Of a stretch of 64,000 nucleotides of DNA, positions 1 through 7,889 are shown in pieces. The notes beneath the pieces are model-generated. The model saw only the letters and a list, made by a program, of their open reading frames with translations, made no database searches and was not told the DNA's origin. The stretch covers positions 55,976 to 119,975 of the forward strand of contig JAEZDY010000044.1 in NCBI GenBank assembly GCA_023417935.1, given 5' to 3'. Origin of the DNA: Bacteroidota bacterium. GTDB lineage: Bacteria > Bacteroidota > Bacteroidia > Bacteroidales > Lentimicrobiaceae. A program made the position numbers and the translations under genes. Every line of letters begins with the position of its first letter. Positions within the stretch are counted from its first letter, which is position 1.

Positions 1-916
1 TCTCAAGGATCATGCTAACCTGCAAATGAAGATTATAAACATTGATGTCAGTATCCTTGGCTTTGATCTTACCGATCTTAAGTATATCAGAATTGATAAT
101 GCCCTGATTTCTGTTGGCTTCATGGCCAAACATCTTATCTGTTTTATTAATAAGGGAAGAGGTATCATATGTTTCATTAAACTCGCAGATATGGGAAACG
201 TCCTCAATGGTCATCACTTGCAAATTCTCAATTCCGTCAATGTTAACCGTAAACCAACGATGAGAGTGCTCATCAATAAGACAGCGGTTGAGGCTGTCAC
301 TTGAAAGTATCCTTGCGTTGTTTATAATTGCCCTTCCGTAATAATTGTTGTTATAGGTGTACACTTTATCATAGGTAATTGCATAACGGGTACTTATACC
401 ACCGATAATCTTACGAAGCCTTGGAAAGAAATGAAAAGCATTATAAATCCGAAGGACAATTGCGTAGTTGCAGGCGAATAAGAGTGAATGCATTGGAGTG
501 TCAAATATGAGAAATCCGCCATCACCGGTACTGATAAATGATTTTTCTATACGCTCCTTTGTATAGGACTGAAAAATGTAAGGATGATTTTCAAAGCACA
601 AGTCGATGGTTGTTTCGAATATGGTTTTGAAAAGGAACGGAATAAGCATCTGCTCAAATTCGCCATAAGAGCTATATTGATAGATATCAAGCCCAAGCAC
701 TGACTTCCGCTGTATACCATCGGGACTCATAAAATTCTTTAATTCGGAGAGTATTTCAGTTTCGTCAGGAACACAATTCGTTTGTTCAAATATCACTCTC
801 TTATCGTGCTTAAATAGCAGATCTTTGATTTTTTCGTGATCAAGCGTTAATATATTATCTGATGCCTGGTGGTGGCAATCTTTTTGGCCGCATTTATTTT
901 TTGGGTACTCAATCAT
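1..916 (-). CDS. Class III nucleotidyl cyclase-like protein, 3' end outside window
   Basis: An open frame of 305 codons starts at the ATG at 914-916 and runs off the left edge without a stop. Residues about 72-300 look like a class III adenylate/guanylate cyclase fold: a first metal-Asp motif LGLDIYQYS (D77), a second STGDGG (D132), then YYGRAIINNARIL (192-204), matching the usual G-x-x-N-x-A-x-R helix, and a final VYNLHL strand. The substrate Lys four residues before D132 is Ile128, and the transition-state Asn four residues before R202 is Ile198, so activity is doubtful. The N-terminus has CGQKDCHH, a possible metal knuckle. No membrane segment is visible. It follows the 179-aa membrane protein by 37 bp on the same strand. 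The fold call is by eye; the degenerate site is inference. Confidence 0.6.
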   Translation of the reverse strand, partial: MIEYPKNKCGQKDCHHQASDNILTLDHEKIKDLLFKHDKRVIFEQTNCVPDETEILSELKNFMSPDGIQRKSVLGLDIYQYSSYGEFEQMLIPFLFKTIFETTIDLCFENHPYIFQSYTKERIEKSFISTGDGGFLIFDTPMHSLLFACNYAIVLRIYNAFHFFPRLRKIIGGISTRYAITYDKVYTYNNNYYGRAIINNARILSSDSLNRCLIDEHSHRWFTVNIDGIENLQVMTIEDVSHICEFNETYDTSSLINKTDKMFGHEANRNQGIINSDILKIGKIKAKDTDINVYNLHLQVSMILE

Positions 917-953
917 AAGTATTCAGTCTAATTTTATTGAGGTTTTTATGATT

Positions 954-1493
954 CTATATGTGTGCTTTAAGGTAGTCAGTAAGCCATTTCTTCTCCCTGC
1001 CGGTAGCCCGTTCAGCAAATCCGAAAGCTTCATTATTCACAATAAAAGCAGGATATTGTCCGCGTTTATTTAGTCCTGTGTATGAGTAGTATGATCCTTC
1101 AATAAAACTTACTAACACTTCATTCTTGTTAAATATGCGCTCTTCAGTTTTATCGCCTCTTTCCATACGCAGGGTAACAGTGCTGTCGTCAACAAGTATT
1201 GTTTGTTCAATTGTAAGTATCCTGATGGCCTTGATCAGCGTATGAATCCCAATGGCCCAGAAGGGGAGTGAATACAATACATAGATGGGCTTCATCATAA
1301 CCAGTAACCCTGACCAAACAAGAATTGTAAGCATCCAGATGCCGATAATCACAATAGTGAGTAAACCCTTGCCTTTAAAGCCTTTTGCTGGGATTATTAA
1401 TTTTATATTACCACTTCCATCAGTGGTTGCAAAAACATTACCATCTGAAGGAATATTGGTTTCGTTAACAGGAGTATTTGTTTGACTTTGCAT
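954..1493 (-). CDS. Small membrane protein, two TM segments, unknown function
   Basis: A 179-aa protein starting at ATG 1491-1493. A polar N-terminus of about 40 residues is followed by two adjacent hydrophobic segments (about 43-66 and 69-90). A C-terminal cytoplasmic domain of about 85 residues is rich in beta strands (TILVDDSTVTLRM, KNEVLVSFIEG) and ends in an amphipathic helix. Two TM helices followed by such a domain resemble small PH-like membrane proteins, but I do not recognise a named family. It sits upstream of the cyclase-like gene on the same strand, so co-transcription is possible. No catalytic motif is visible. Confidence 0.7.
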   Translation of the reverse strand: MQSQTNTPVNETNIPSDGNVFATTDGSGNIKLIIPAKGFKGKGLLTIVIIGIWMLTILVWSGLLVMMKPIYVLYSLPFWAIGIHTLIKAIRILTIEQTILVDDSTVTLRMERGDKTEERIFNKNEVLVSFIEGSYYSYTGLNKRGQYPAFIVNNEAFGFAERATGREKKWLTDYLKAHI

Positions 1494-1543
1494 GATGAAT
1501 TTTAAATAGAAGGACTAAATTAACACTTTTATCAGAAATAGAA

Positions 1544-2302
1544 TCATTTTTGCCATATATCCCATGCAAGTTCAGCTTGCCTGTGCAACATACCAAGCCC
1601 ATTCTGGGTATGTGCACCTTGTTGTTTTCCTTTGATCAGGAAAGCTGTGAGTTCAGGATTATAAACCAGATCAAATAAGTAATGCTCAGGAGTAACCGCA
1701 GAATATGGTATTTGAGGTAATGTTTCAATATCAGGGTGCATTCCTAATGGAGTACAGTTGATGATCAATTTTGATCTACTTACAATTGATTCAGAAAGAT
1801 CAGCATAGGTGATGGTATTGTTTTTATTAGCATTTCTGCTGACGAATTGATACTCCCATTCAAGCTTATCCAAAACATAAGCAACAGCAGCCGATGCGCC
1901 TCCTGTACCAAGAATCAGTGCAAATTCAACGGCTTTGTTTTCTATACCATCAGTAAACTCAAGTAATTCAGCTTCAAATGCAGGGGCATCAGTATTATAA
2001 CCTTCTAAAAATGGTTTACCATTTACCCTTGAAACCCTGATAGTATTTACAGCGTTGATTTTTGCTGCTTCACCTGAGATGCTATCAAGCAACGGAATAA
2101 CCTTTTGCTTGTGTGGTATGGTTACATTTAACCCTCTCAAATCAGGGAACTCTTTAAGTATTGTGTGCAGTTGTGATACATCCTCCAGTGGAAAAAGATC
2201 ATAAACTGCCTCAATAGACTGATTCAGAAACTTGTTGGTAAAATACTTTTTTGAAAAGGAGTGGCCTAAGGGGAAACCTATTAGTCCATACCTGTTGGTC
2301 AT
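1544..2302 (-). CDS. aroE: Shikimate dehydrogenase
   Basis: A 252-aa enzyme that reduces 3-dehydroshikimate to shikimate with NADPH in the cytosolic chorismate pathway. The substrate-binding motif GFPLGHSFSK is at 9-18, the catalytic Lys65 lies in NVTIPHK, Asn86 in NAVNT, and the catalytic Asp105 in GYNTD. The Rossmann loop GTGGAS is at 132-137, NCTPLGMHP follows, and the C-terminal NGLGMLHRQAELAW is typical. Length is near the family's short form. It starts 23 bp after the TPR gene stop, so the two probably form an operon. All key residues are present. Confidence 0.95.
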   Translation of the reverse strand: MTNRYGLIGFPLGHSFSKKYFTNKFLNQSIEAVYDLFPLEDVSQLHTILKEFPDLRGLNVTIPHKQKVIPLLDSISGEAAKINAVNTIRVSRVNGKPFLEGYNTDAPAFEAELLEFTDGIENKAVEFALILGTGGASAAVAYVLDKLEWEYQFVSRNANKNNTITYADLSESIVSRSKLIINCTPLGMHPDIETLPQIPYSAVTPEHYLFDLVYNPELTAFLIKGKQQGAHTQNGLGMLHRQAELAWDIWQK

Positions 2303-2325
2303 TGCCTGAAATTTGCTTGGTGAAA

Positions 2326-3729
2326 CTACTTTAAATCATTGATGATCTCTGCAATTGTAATATCATTCTTGAGGAATGGAGCATATTCAAATAAGTTTTC
2401 AAAGTCCACATCGCCAAGTGTTGAAACATAATGCAGGTGGGCAATTGCATCCTTTGGTTTACCCTGCAGATATAAATAGGCAATCTTCCTCAATTGTAAA
2501 AGTATATTCTCTGGTTGCACACTGATACCCATATCAAGCACCCGTATGGCAGTTTTATATTCATCAAGCTCAGCATACATAGCTGAAAAGTCGAGCCATA
2601 TATTATTATCATCAGGACCATACTTTGCAGCATTGGCAAATGATTCAGCAGCTTCTTCATACAAGCCGGCATGCTGTTGTACAATGGCCAGGGTAGCAAG
2701 GTATTCCGGATTTTGAGGATCAAGACTCAAACCCTTTTTAACAAACCTTAAGGCAGATTTGATGTCATCCAGCTCTTCGTAAGCAACCCCCATACCAATC
2801 CAGGCATCAGCAATGTCCTTATCCATTGTTGTTGCTTTTCTGAAATACTCAATAGCGCTATGGTAATCCTCCATTTTTTCATAGCATTCTCCTATGAAAT
2901 AATAAGTAATTGCCTCAGGTTTCTCAAATGCAAAAGTGTCCTTATAGGTTTCAACGGCAAGCTTATAAAAGCCCATGTTTCCTAAAGTGGTGGCCTTGTT
3001 GTAATATGCCCATGAGAGATTTGGATTGATAGCTATGCAAAAGTCATAAGCATCAACAGCTTTTTCATAGAGACCAATCTCATTATACGCAATACCGAGG
3101 TTGAACCATGCATAGTGCGAATAAGGATATTTATCAAGATACTCATTGAAGTAGGTTATACTTGCTTCAAATTGATGTGATATCTCGTAACAGAACGCCA
3201 GTTCATGAAAAACAGCCTCATTCAGAGGTTCAATTTCAAGCACCCGTTTCAGGTATTCTATCGCCCTGTCATAATTGTTAAGGTTCTCGTATTCATAAGC
3301 AATACTGGTGTAGATAGTAGCCAGATCCTCATGTTCATTGATAGCTTTGTTGTATTCCCTAATGGCTTCATCATACCTTTGCAGTTTGCTGTAGATTGCG
3401 CCCTTGGTAATATAAAGTTCACTGTTTGTGGGATCAATGTTTTCAACTCTTGCCAGCACTTTTAAAGCTTTTTCTGCTTTGTTGGATGAAATAAGCAACT
3501 GAGCCTGACGGATAAGCAATACGGTACTACCCGGGTATTGTTCCATACCCATGTTTAGCGCCCTGTTTGCAAGTTTCAAATCGTTATGCTGAATATAATG
3601 CTCTACAAGGTCTTCGTACTCCTCTGTATCGAAAAAGAAGTGCTTACCGTCCTTCAGCATCTGTTCAAAACGCTCAAGCAGTTCATTCAAGCCATCTTTA
3701 TCTTCGTCGTGATCAAAAAAATCGTCCAT
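2326..3729 (-). CDS. TPR-repeat scaffold protein
   Basis: I chose the ATG at 3727-3729 (MDDFFDHDED) over an upstream start at 3831, because the extra 34 residues are Cys-rich and unlike the rest and a promoter-like box lies at 3752-3759. The 467-aa product has an acidic N-terminus and about ten tandem tetratricopeptide repeats from residue 60 to the end, with the usual pattern (A-x-x-Y-x-x-G, then P in the turn; for example AWFNLGIAYNEIGLYEKAVDAY). There is no signal peptide, so it is probably a cytosolic protein-protein interaction scaffold. It is the first gene of a likely operon with aroE. The partner is unknown. Confidence 0.85.
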   Translation of the reverse strand: MDDFFDHDEDKDGLNELLERFEQMLKDGKHFFFDTEEYEDLVEHYIQHNDLKLANRALNMGMEQYPGSTVLLIRQAQLLISSNKAEKALKVLARVENIDPTNSELYITKGAIYSKLQRYDEAIREYNKAINEHEDLATIYTSIAYEYENLNNYDRAIEYLKRVLEIEPLNEAVFHELAFCYEISHQFEASITYFNEYLDKYPYSHYAWFNLGIAYNEIGLYEKAVDAYDFCIAINPNLSWAYYNKATTLGNMGFYKLAVETYKDTFAFEKPEAITYYFIGECYEKMEDYHSAIEYFRKATTMDKDIADAWIGMGVAYEELDDIKSALRFVKKGLSLDPQNPEYLATLAIVQQHAGLYEEAAESFANAAKYGPDDNNIWLDFSAMYAELDEYKTAIRVLDMGISVQPENILLQLRKIAYLYLQGKPKDAIAHLHYVSTLGDVDFENLFEYAPFLKNDITIAEIINDLK

Positions 3730-3751
3730 TGTCTCTATTATTCTACAATTG

Positions 3752-3784
3752 CAAAAATAAGCATTTTTATAACAGCTGTTGCAA
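3752..3784 (-). promoter_or_regulatory. Bacteroidetes-type promoter for the TPR-aroE operon
   Basis: On the minus strand a TATTTTTG -7 box (3759-3752) lies about 22 nt from the TPR start codon. A TTG at 3784-3782 could be the -33 element, with a slightly long 22-nt spacer. Confidence 0.4.
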
Positions 3785-3881
3785 CAGGTTAAAAGTACAA
3801 CATTCAAATCCGCATTGCTATAAAACAGCAAGAAGTTATGATCATTTTGATGTTAATAAAACAACAATGAGTATAATTAGG

Positions 3882-3889
3882 TATTTTTG
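3882..3889 (+). promoter_or_regulatory. -7 box upstream of glmM
   Basis: TATTTTTG matches TAnnTTTG and ends 19 nt before the glmM ATG, implying a very short leader. No good TTG -33 is visible at the usual distance. Confidence 0.4.
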
Positions 3890-3908
3890 CCATAATTAAT
3901 CACAGATC

Positions 3909-5300
3909 ATGACACTAATAAAGAGTATTTCAGGCATAAGGGGAACAATAGGTGGTAAGCCTGGTGAAGGTTTGAGTCCAATTGACATTGTAAAATATAC
4001 TAGTGCATTCGCCCGTATCATCGAGCATGATGGCACAGAAAAATTAAAGGTAGTTGTTGGCAGGGATGCCCGTGTTTCAGGTCCTATGGTCAGCAACCTG
4101 GTTTGCAATACCCTGATCGGGATGGGTATAGATGTCGTTGATCTTGGATTATCAACTACACCCACTGTTGAAATGGCCGTTATCGACCTGAAGTGTGATG
4201 GTGGCATAATTATTACTGCCAGCCATAATCCTTGGCAATGGAATGCATTGAAATTATTGAATAAATATGGTGAGTTTATTGACGATGAAAAGGGCAAACT
4301 GTTGCTGGATCACGCTGCAAAGGAAGACTTTACCTATGCAACAATTGATGCGATCGGAACATTAACTAATGATGACAGCCAGATAAGGAAACACATTGAG
4401 AAGATAATAGCCCTTCCTTATGTCGACTCCTTTGCTATTAGAAACGCAAAATTCAAAGTAGCTATTGATGCTGTAAATTCAACAGGTGGCATTGCCATCC
4501 CATTATTACTGCGTTCACTTGGCGTGGAACAAATAGAAGAGCTTTTCTGTGAACCAACCGGTCACTTCCCCCATAATCCTGAACCTCTGCCCGAAAACCT
4601 GCATGAAATATCTAAACTGGTCGTAAAGTCGAAAGCACATGTGGGCTTTGTAGTCGATCCTGATGTTGACCGTCTTGCCATTGTTTGTGAAGATGGTGAG
4701 ATGTTTGGAGAAGAATATACGCTTGTATCTGTAGCCGATTTTATACTCTCTACCAATCCCGGAAACACGGTATCAAACATGTCGTCAACCCGGGCATTAA
4801 GGGATGTAACAGAAAAATCAGGGCACACGCACTATGCATCAGCAGTAGGTGAAGTAAATGTCGTTAAGAAAATGAAGGAAGTGAATGCAGTTATAGGGGG
4901 CGAGGGCAACGGCGGTGTGATATTACCTGAACTGCATTATGGTCGCGATGCATTGGTTGGTATAGCATTGTTCCTTACACAACTTGCCAAATCGGGCAAG
5001 AGATGTTCGGCACTCAGGTCCTCGTACCCAAACTATACCATATCGAAGAACAAAATACAGCTAATGCCTGAAATGGATGTTGATAAAATACTGGCGTCCA
5101 TTGCTGAGAAGTATAAACGGCAACCTGTTAACCTGGAGGATGGTGTAAAGATTGAATTTGATAATGAATGGGTACATCTACGAAAATCAAACACCGAGCC
5201 CATTATCAGGATATATGCTGAAAGCGATTCTGAAAACAAGGCAGAGTCTATTGCCCGTAAGCTTATTGAGGATATTAAGGATGTGATCAAGAATAAGTAA
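3909..5300 (+). CDS. glmM: Phosphoglucosamine mutase
   Basis: A 463-aa alpha-D-phosphohexomutase that interconverts glucosamine-6-P and glucosamine-1-P for UDP-GlcNAc and peptidoglycan synthesis. The phosphoserine loop TASHNP is at 103-108 (Ser105), the Mg2+ loop DPDVDR at 250-255, the sugar loop GEGNGG at 331-336, and the phosphate-binding RKSNTEP at 425-431 with Arg434. TASHNP followed by WQWNALK is the usual form in Bacteroidota. Phosphomannomutase activity cannot be excluded from motifs alone. A small basic gene follows 6 bp after the stop. Confidence 0.88.
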   Translation: MTLIKSISGIRGTIGGKPGEGLSPIDIVKYTSAFARIIEHDGTEKLKVVVGRDARVSGPMVSNLVCNTLIGMGIDVVDLGLSTTPTVEMAVIDLKCDGGIIITASHNPWQWNALKLLNKYGEFIDDEKGKLLLDHAAKEDFTYATIDAIGTLTNDDSQIRKHIEKIIALPYVDSFAIRNAKFKVAIDAVNSTGGIAIPLLLRSLGVEQIEELFCEPTGHFPHNPEPLPENLHEISKLVVKSKAHVGFVVDPDVDRLAIVCEDGEMFGEEYTLVSVADFILSTNPGNTVSNMSSTRALRDVTEKSGHTHYASAVGEVNVVKKMKEVNAVIGGEGNGGVILPELHYGRDALVGIALFLTQLAKSGKRCSALRSSYPNYTISKNKIQLMPEMDVDKILASIAEKYKRQPVNLEDGVKIEFDNEWVHLRKSNTEPIIRIYAESDSENKAESIARKLIEDIKDVIKNK

Positions 5301-5306
5301 CTAATT

Positions 5307-5582
5307 ATGGCTAAGCGAAGAAGAATAACCCGGTTCAGAAACATTACCTTTAAGTTCACATACCGGCAGAAGAAGAGGGTAGATGCCTACTGCAGGAAAC
5401 ACAGCACAACCCCAATAAGGATGTACAAAAAGGCAATTATGCTATATCTGGCAAACAATGGATATGGCGAAAACCATGTAATGGAGCCCGAACCGGCAAA
5501 GAATCAACTTACTATTTTTGATTACATCGAAGAGGAGGCTGGTTTTACCGATGCTCATCAATTAATTAAAGTAATCAGTTAA
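5307..5582 (+). CDS. Small basic protein, ribbon-helix-helix-like
   Basis: A 91-aa protein starting 6 bp after glmM, so surely co-transcribed. The N-terminal half is very basic (KRRRITRFR) and has a strand-helix-helix pattern (NITFKFTYRQKKRVDAYCRK, then a helix ending AIMLYLANNGYG), reminiscent of ribbon-helix-helix DNA-binding proteins. The C-terminal half is acidic and ends in a short hydrophobic segment. Its stop overlaps the stop of the convergent pirin-like gene by 4 bp. The RHH resemblance is a guess from secondary structure, and no target is known. Confidence 0.65.
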   Translation: MAKRRRITRFRNITFKFTYRQKKRVDAYCRKHSTTPIRMYKKAIMLYLANNGYGENHVMEPEPAKNQLTIFDYIEEEAGFTDAHQLIKVIS

Positions 5583-6352
5583 TCCTCCGGCACTTCTATA
5601 ATTAACAATTCTGCATCACCGGTTGCTTTAATCCTAACTTCTGAGTCAATATCGTTTAGCTCAACAGAGTCGCCCTCATGCACAATTTCTGCCGTATCAT
5701 TAATCAACACTGCTCCTTTAATAATAAATAAAAGTAGAATGTTACCCGGCACTTTCAAACTATAACCGATTGATTCATTCTCTCCAAGTTCTACCCTCCA
5801 GACTAAAGCATTCTGATTTAATCTCAAACCCGGTGCCGCATTCACTTCCAGGGCATTATGAGCAAATGTTAAGCCAGCCCCTTCTTTATCCGTTTTCTCC
5901 CCTGAAGCAATAAGCTGCATTTTGCCTGTGCGGTTTTGTTTTGAAGTTTTCAGTTCAATGATGCCGGTTGGTCTATCATTCTTATGAGCAAAAATCCATA
6001 TTTCAATTACTTCTGCACTTTCATCGGGCGATGGATTACATATACTGTATGATAATCCTGAGCCGGTGGAAATCAATAAAGCGCTACCAGCGTCGGCATT
6101 ACCACGACTTCCTGTTGCATCAGTACAACTTATGCTGCCCTTCAATGGTAATACAAGCACTTCAATAAATTTGTGAAAACGCTCATTTGAGCAGTATCCG
6201 GGCGACAGCAACTCATCATTCAGAACTCTCAGCACCCCAAACTTCTCCCTAAGGGGATTAAAAAACTGACCGTAATTAAAGCTATGCCTGATTATAGCGT
6301 CATTTAATTCTGAAACTTTACGTTCTTGCGATTTGTGAATGCTGAACTTCAT
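5579..6352 (-). CDS. Pirin-like bicupin with degenerate metal site
   Basis: Start chosen at ATG 6350-6352 (MKFSIHK) rather than an upstream TTG. The 257-aa protein follows the pirin layout: RHSFNYGQFFNPLREKFGVL (22-41), LNDELLSPG (44-52), GSGLSYSICNPSPDE (97-111), IEIWIF (117-122), then a second cupin with a GDSVEL turn. In canonical pirins four iron ligands (two His in HPHRDME, His and Glu in THSE) hold the metal. Here they align to Arg58, His60, Tyr102 and Ile104, so three of four are lost. It may be a non-metal, non-enzymatic homologue. The stop overlaps the convergent 91-aa gene. Confidence 0.75.
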   Translation of the reverse strand: MKFSIHKSQERKVSELNDAIIRHSFNYGQFFNPLREKFGVLRVLNDELLSPGYCSNERFHKFIEVLVLPLKGSISCTDATGSRGNADAGSALLISTGSGLSYSICNPSPDESAEVIEIWIFAHKNDRPTGIIELKTSKQNRTGKMQLIASGEKTDKEGAGLTFAHNALEVNAAPGLRLNQNALVWRVELGENESIGYSLKVPGNILLLFIIKGAVLINDTAEIVHEGDSVELNDIDSEVRIKATGDAELLIIEVPED

Positions 6353-6530
6353 AAAGTGCAATTTTTTAACTGCTAAAATACCATCCTTTTTCCTAACTAA
6401 TATCGCCTAGCTGTTAAAAAACAGCACTTACTTAGTGATATTCATCTTTACTGATTTATTGCAACTAAACACTCATTGATTTGTATATACAATTAGGAGT
6501 TATTCAAATTGATAACTAAATATATACAAG

Positions 6531-7694
6531 ATGGATATAAGTAATAGTATGAGGGTGCCCTCAAACGAATTAATAAAGCAACTTTTAGCGGTGAAACAAA
6601 CACCATGTATTTCATTATACATGCCAACTCATAAAACTCATCCGGAAAGTCAGAAGGATCCAATAAATTATAAGAACTTACTAAAGAAATTAGAGGAGTC
6701 ATTACTTACAACAAACTCAAAGGATGAAGCAAAGGAGATACTATCACCCTTTACTGAGCTCATTGATGACAGGGATTTCTGGAACCACACTTCATTGGGG
6801 TTAGCTATATTTAATGCCGGTAATCTTTTTAACATAGTAATGCTGCATGAACCCATAAATGAGTTAGCAGTTGTAGCTGATAGCTTTCATACAAAGCCAT
6901 TAAGATTAAATATTCAATCGCTTTACCGCTAACAGGTTTTAGCACTAACGCTTCACTCAGCAAAGCTGTATGAAGGAACCCGGTATTCACTTGAACAGAT
7001 AAATCTACCTGAGCAGTTTCCTGATGATATTGAAAAAGCACTTGGCAGTGAGCTAACTGATGAACATCTTACGGTTGCTTCATACGGTGGAGCAGGGGCA
7101 CAAGCAAATCCTATGGTTCATGGCCATGGTGGCAGCAGTCCTGAAATTGATAAAGATGCTGAAAGATATTTCAGGGTAGTTGCTGATGCTGTTCATGAGA
7201 AGTATTCAAAACAACAGAAGCTTCCATTGGTGCTAGCTGCTTTAACTGAGCACCATAACCTTTTTCAAAAGGTAAATAAAAACCCTTATTTACTAAAAGA
7301 AGGGATTCAAATAAACCCTCAATCAGTAGGGCCTGATAAACTTGCAGAAATGGCATGGGAATTATTGCAGCCTGAATTTCATAAACGTATTGAAACATTC
7401 AGTGAGAACTTCTCATTCGCACAATCAAAAGGTACCGGAAGTGATAATTTGAATGATGTACGAAATGCAGCCTCTGAAGGCAGAGTTGCAACATTACTGC
7501 TTGAAGCTGATAAAATAATTACTGACGACACAGGGGGGCGTGATCAGGTTGCAAATCTGCTTGATGATACAAGTAAAGATGATATCCTTGATGATAATGG
7601 TGAGATCGTTCACAGTATGGGAGGAGAGGTGATTGTAGTACCAGCCGGATTAATGCCTTCAGAAACTGGCGTTGCAGCAATTTTCCGTTACTAA
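6531..7694 (+). pseudogene. baeRF (eRF1-like) family gene interrupted by in-frame TAA
   Basis: The frame from ATG 6531 continues to 7694 as 387 sense codons with a single TAA at 6930-6932 (codon 134). Both sides belong to one protein: the N-terminal part opens with LIKQLLAVKQTPCISLYMP, and the part after the stop (QVLALTLHSAKLYEG, then YFRVVADAV, LVLAALTEHHNLF, EGRVATLLLE and a terminal PSETGVAAIFRY) is typical of bacterial archaeo-eukaryotic release-factor homologues (baeRF). The codon at the stop would suit an aromatic residue, and TAT or TAC to TAA is one substitution. An internal ATG at 7113 could start a 193-aa C-terminal fragment. A sequencing error, a fresh nonsense mutation and readthrough are all possible. 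Confidence 0.75.
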
Positions 7695-7737
7695 GATTGC
7701 TGACAACAATATTTTTGAAAAAAAAATGGTGGCTTTC

Positions 7738-7768
7738 CTTGCCAGTGAAACCTATTCTCATATATTTG
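7738..7768 (+). promoter_or_regulatory. Promoter for the COG2403 GTPase gene
   Basis: CTTG at 7738-7741, a 19-nt spacer, and TATATTTG at 7761-7768 form a near-consensus Bacteroidetes promoter. A start point near 7775 would leave a leader of about 115 nt before the ATG at 7890. Confidence 0.6.
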
Positions 7769-7889
7769 CAGTGGTTTTTTTACGGCAGATTGCCGGTATA
7801 TAGGTTCATAGCAGATTCCCCATCTGCCCGGGCCCGTGAAAGAGCTTAAAAAGTTCTATTTCACCAAGTATTAACTATTTCTAGAACCA

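Noticed and set aside
26..304. 92-aa plus-strand ORF at the left edge
   Set aside because: It is antisense to the cyclase-like frame and shows no protein-like features.
6930..6932. Genome-wide reassignment of TAA as a sense codon
   Set aside because: Many intact genes in the window end at TAA without reading on (for example glmM and the 91-aa gene), so TAA is a normal stop here.
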